This document shows, piece by piece, positions 35,180 to 35,620 of a DNA stretch of 35,620 bases; position 1 is the first letter of the stretch, and the number at the start of each line of letters is the position of its first letter. This DNA is from DP-19 sp036496285 (GTDB taxonomy: Bacteria > Desulfobacterota > Binatia > UTPRO1), in the NCBI GenBank assembly GCA_036496285.1, contig DASXLI010000074.1, forward strand, positions 1 to 35,620, written 5' to 3'. Both the position numbers and the translations under genes were made by a program. Under the pieces are notes generated by a model. That model was not told the DNA's origin. It did no database searches and worked only from the letters and a program-made list of their open reading frames with translations.

Positions 35180-35287
35180 CGGATCTCGGCGGCGAACGGG
35201 GTTCTCTTTCCATAGCGTGCCAAACACCGCGGAGCGATTCCAGTATGTACGAGTAGTGATCCGAAGCCGGTCGGCGCCCGAAAGGAG

Positions 35288-35316
35288 TTGACACTCCCTC
35301 ATGGTTCGCCTATTCT
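35288..35316 (+). promoter_or_regulatory. Sigma70-type promoter near right edge
   Basis: TTGACA (35288-35293), a 17-base spacer and TATTCT (35311-35316; four of six -10 positions). It reads rightwards and lies about 65 bp before the ATG of the open frame that leaves the window. The region around it is less GC-rich than most of the window. Confidence 0.55.
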
Positions 35317-35380
35317 TCGCCTCATCGGTCGCTAGCCGATTACGTATAGGTATTCGTCTGGCTCGTCTTCGAGGACTCCG

Positions 35381-35620
35381 ATGTTGCATCCTTCTGGTTG
35401 GGTACGTTGGCGCCGACACCCGCGACCGCTGAGGACCTCGGCCGGCGTCGGCAACGAACGGTCGTCGTCTGTTTCGCATCGGCGTCCGGCCAACGCGATC
35501 GGCGACGTCGAGCGCGGGCGGTTGATTTCGGAGCGTGCGCAGTTCGCGGTGAGCATCGATGCGGAGTTGCGGGTGCTGTGTCGGACCGAAGCGGCCGCGC
35601 GGCGGGAGTTCGGCGCCGCG
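35381..35620 (+). CDS. Partial open frame leaving the window, unknown product
   Basis: ATG 35381 with GAGGA at 35371-35375 opens a frame of 80 codons with no stop before the window end. The first 45 residues are basic and low-information (RWRRHPRPLRTSAG); the last part looks like a helical protein domain (RGRLISERAQFAVSIDAELR, TEAAARREFGAA). This helix pattern resembles the N-terminal region of some HNH-endonuclease (DUF222-type) proteins of high-GC bacteria, but too little is visible to claim that. A true start may be further in, for example the TTG or GTG codons at about 35522-35550. The promoter upstream supports a gene. Confidence 0.45.
   Translation, partial: MLHPSGWVRWRRHPRPLRTSAGVGNERSSSVSHRRPANAIGDVERGRLISERAQFAVSIDAELRVLCRTEAAARREFGAA

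Noticed and set aside
35332..35556. Minus-strand 74-residue open frame
   Set aside because: No ribosome site or domain; the plus strand has promoter, ribosome site and an open frame over the same bases.

Overview
The window is a GC-rich, gene-dense chromosomal segment with about thirty protein genes, most separated by a few bases or overlapping at stop/start codons. Several starts are GTG, and terminator-like hairpins are pure GC stems without a T tract. No phage, plasmid, CRISPR, rRNA or tRNA signal was seen. The gene mix (Bat aerotolerance cluster, DUF1501/DUF1800 pair with a C-x4-CH lipid- or heme-type secreted partner, GlgE pathway, HUH transposase with a GRRPNAGRKPG-type N-terminus) fits an aerobic, high-GC Gram-negative of the broad Deltaproteobacteria/Myxococcota/Binatia type. 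This placement is inference from gene content; no marker gene such as rRNA is present.

Layout, left to right. 1-4192 (+): end of a bat cluster, with batB (cut by the window edge), batC-like TPR protein, and a batD-batE fusion, each overlapping the next by 4 bp. 4285-6183 (+): membrane-anchored sulfatase/alkaline-phosphatase superfamily enzyme. 6211-7488 (-): MgtC/DUF4010 membrane protein. 7634-11583 (-): three-gene secreted-protein operon (C-x4-CH protein, DUF1800, DUF1501 with Tat signal). 11845-13467 (-) recQ and 13469-14200 (+) FKBP-type prolyl isomerase have start codons one base apart. 14215-16098 (-): membrane GAF histidine kinase. 16408-17848 (+): small island with an HUH transposase behind a good promoter and an unrecognised exported protein of lower GC. 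17919-22490: stress and repair block with Prx5-type peroxiredoxin, CDF metal transporter, hotdog thioesterase, MsrB, stand-alone LigD-type 3'-phosphoesterase, YflT-like stress protein and a second hotdog thioesterase. 22475-28598 (-): glgX-glgE-glgB operon with overlapping genes. 28877-30342 (+): Fe/Mn superoxide dismutase coupled to an Hsp20-membrane-tail protein. 30418-31275 (+): SGNH hydrolase. 31345-33186 (+): a second histidine kinase, clearly paralogous to the first. 33268-34396 (+): small membrane protein overlapping a prohibitin-like SPFH protein. 34442-35179 (-): SAM methyltransferase. 35381-end (+): an open frame with promoter and Shine-Dalgarno that runs out of the window.

The genes work mainly in envelope and stress physiology: Bat proteins for aerotolerance, Prx/MsrB/SOD/Hsp20/YflT-like proteins against oxidative and heat damage, RecQ and the LigD-PE protein in DNA repair, and GlgX/GlgE/GlgB in alpha-glucan storage from maltose-1-phosphate. 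Two sister sensor kinases lack a neighbouring response regulator. I saw no single gene set that is convincingly a wholly new system. The most unusual items are the BatD-BatE fusion, the Hsp20-membrane-SFPASDPP protein, the RecQ/FKBP start-to-start junction, the paired orphan kinases, and the low-GC island with its near-leaderless transposase promoter.
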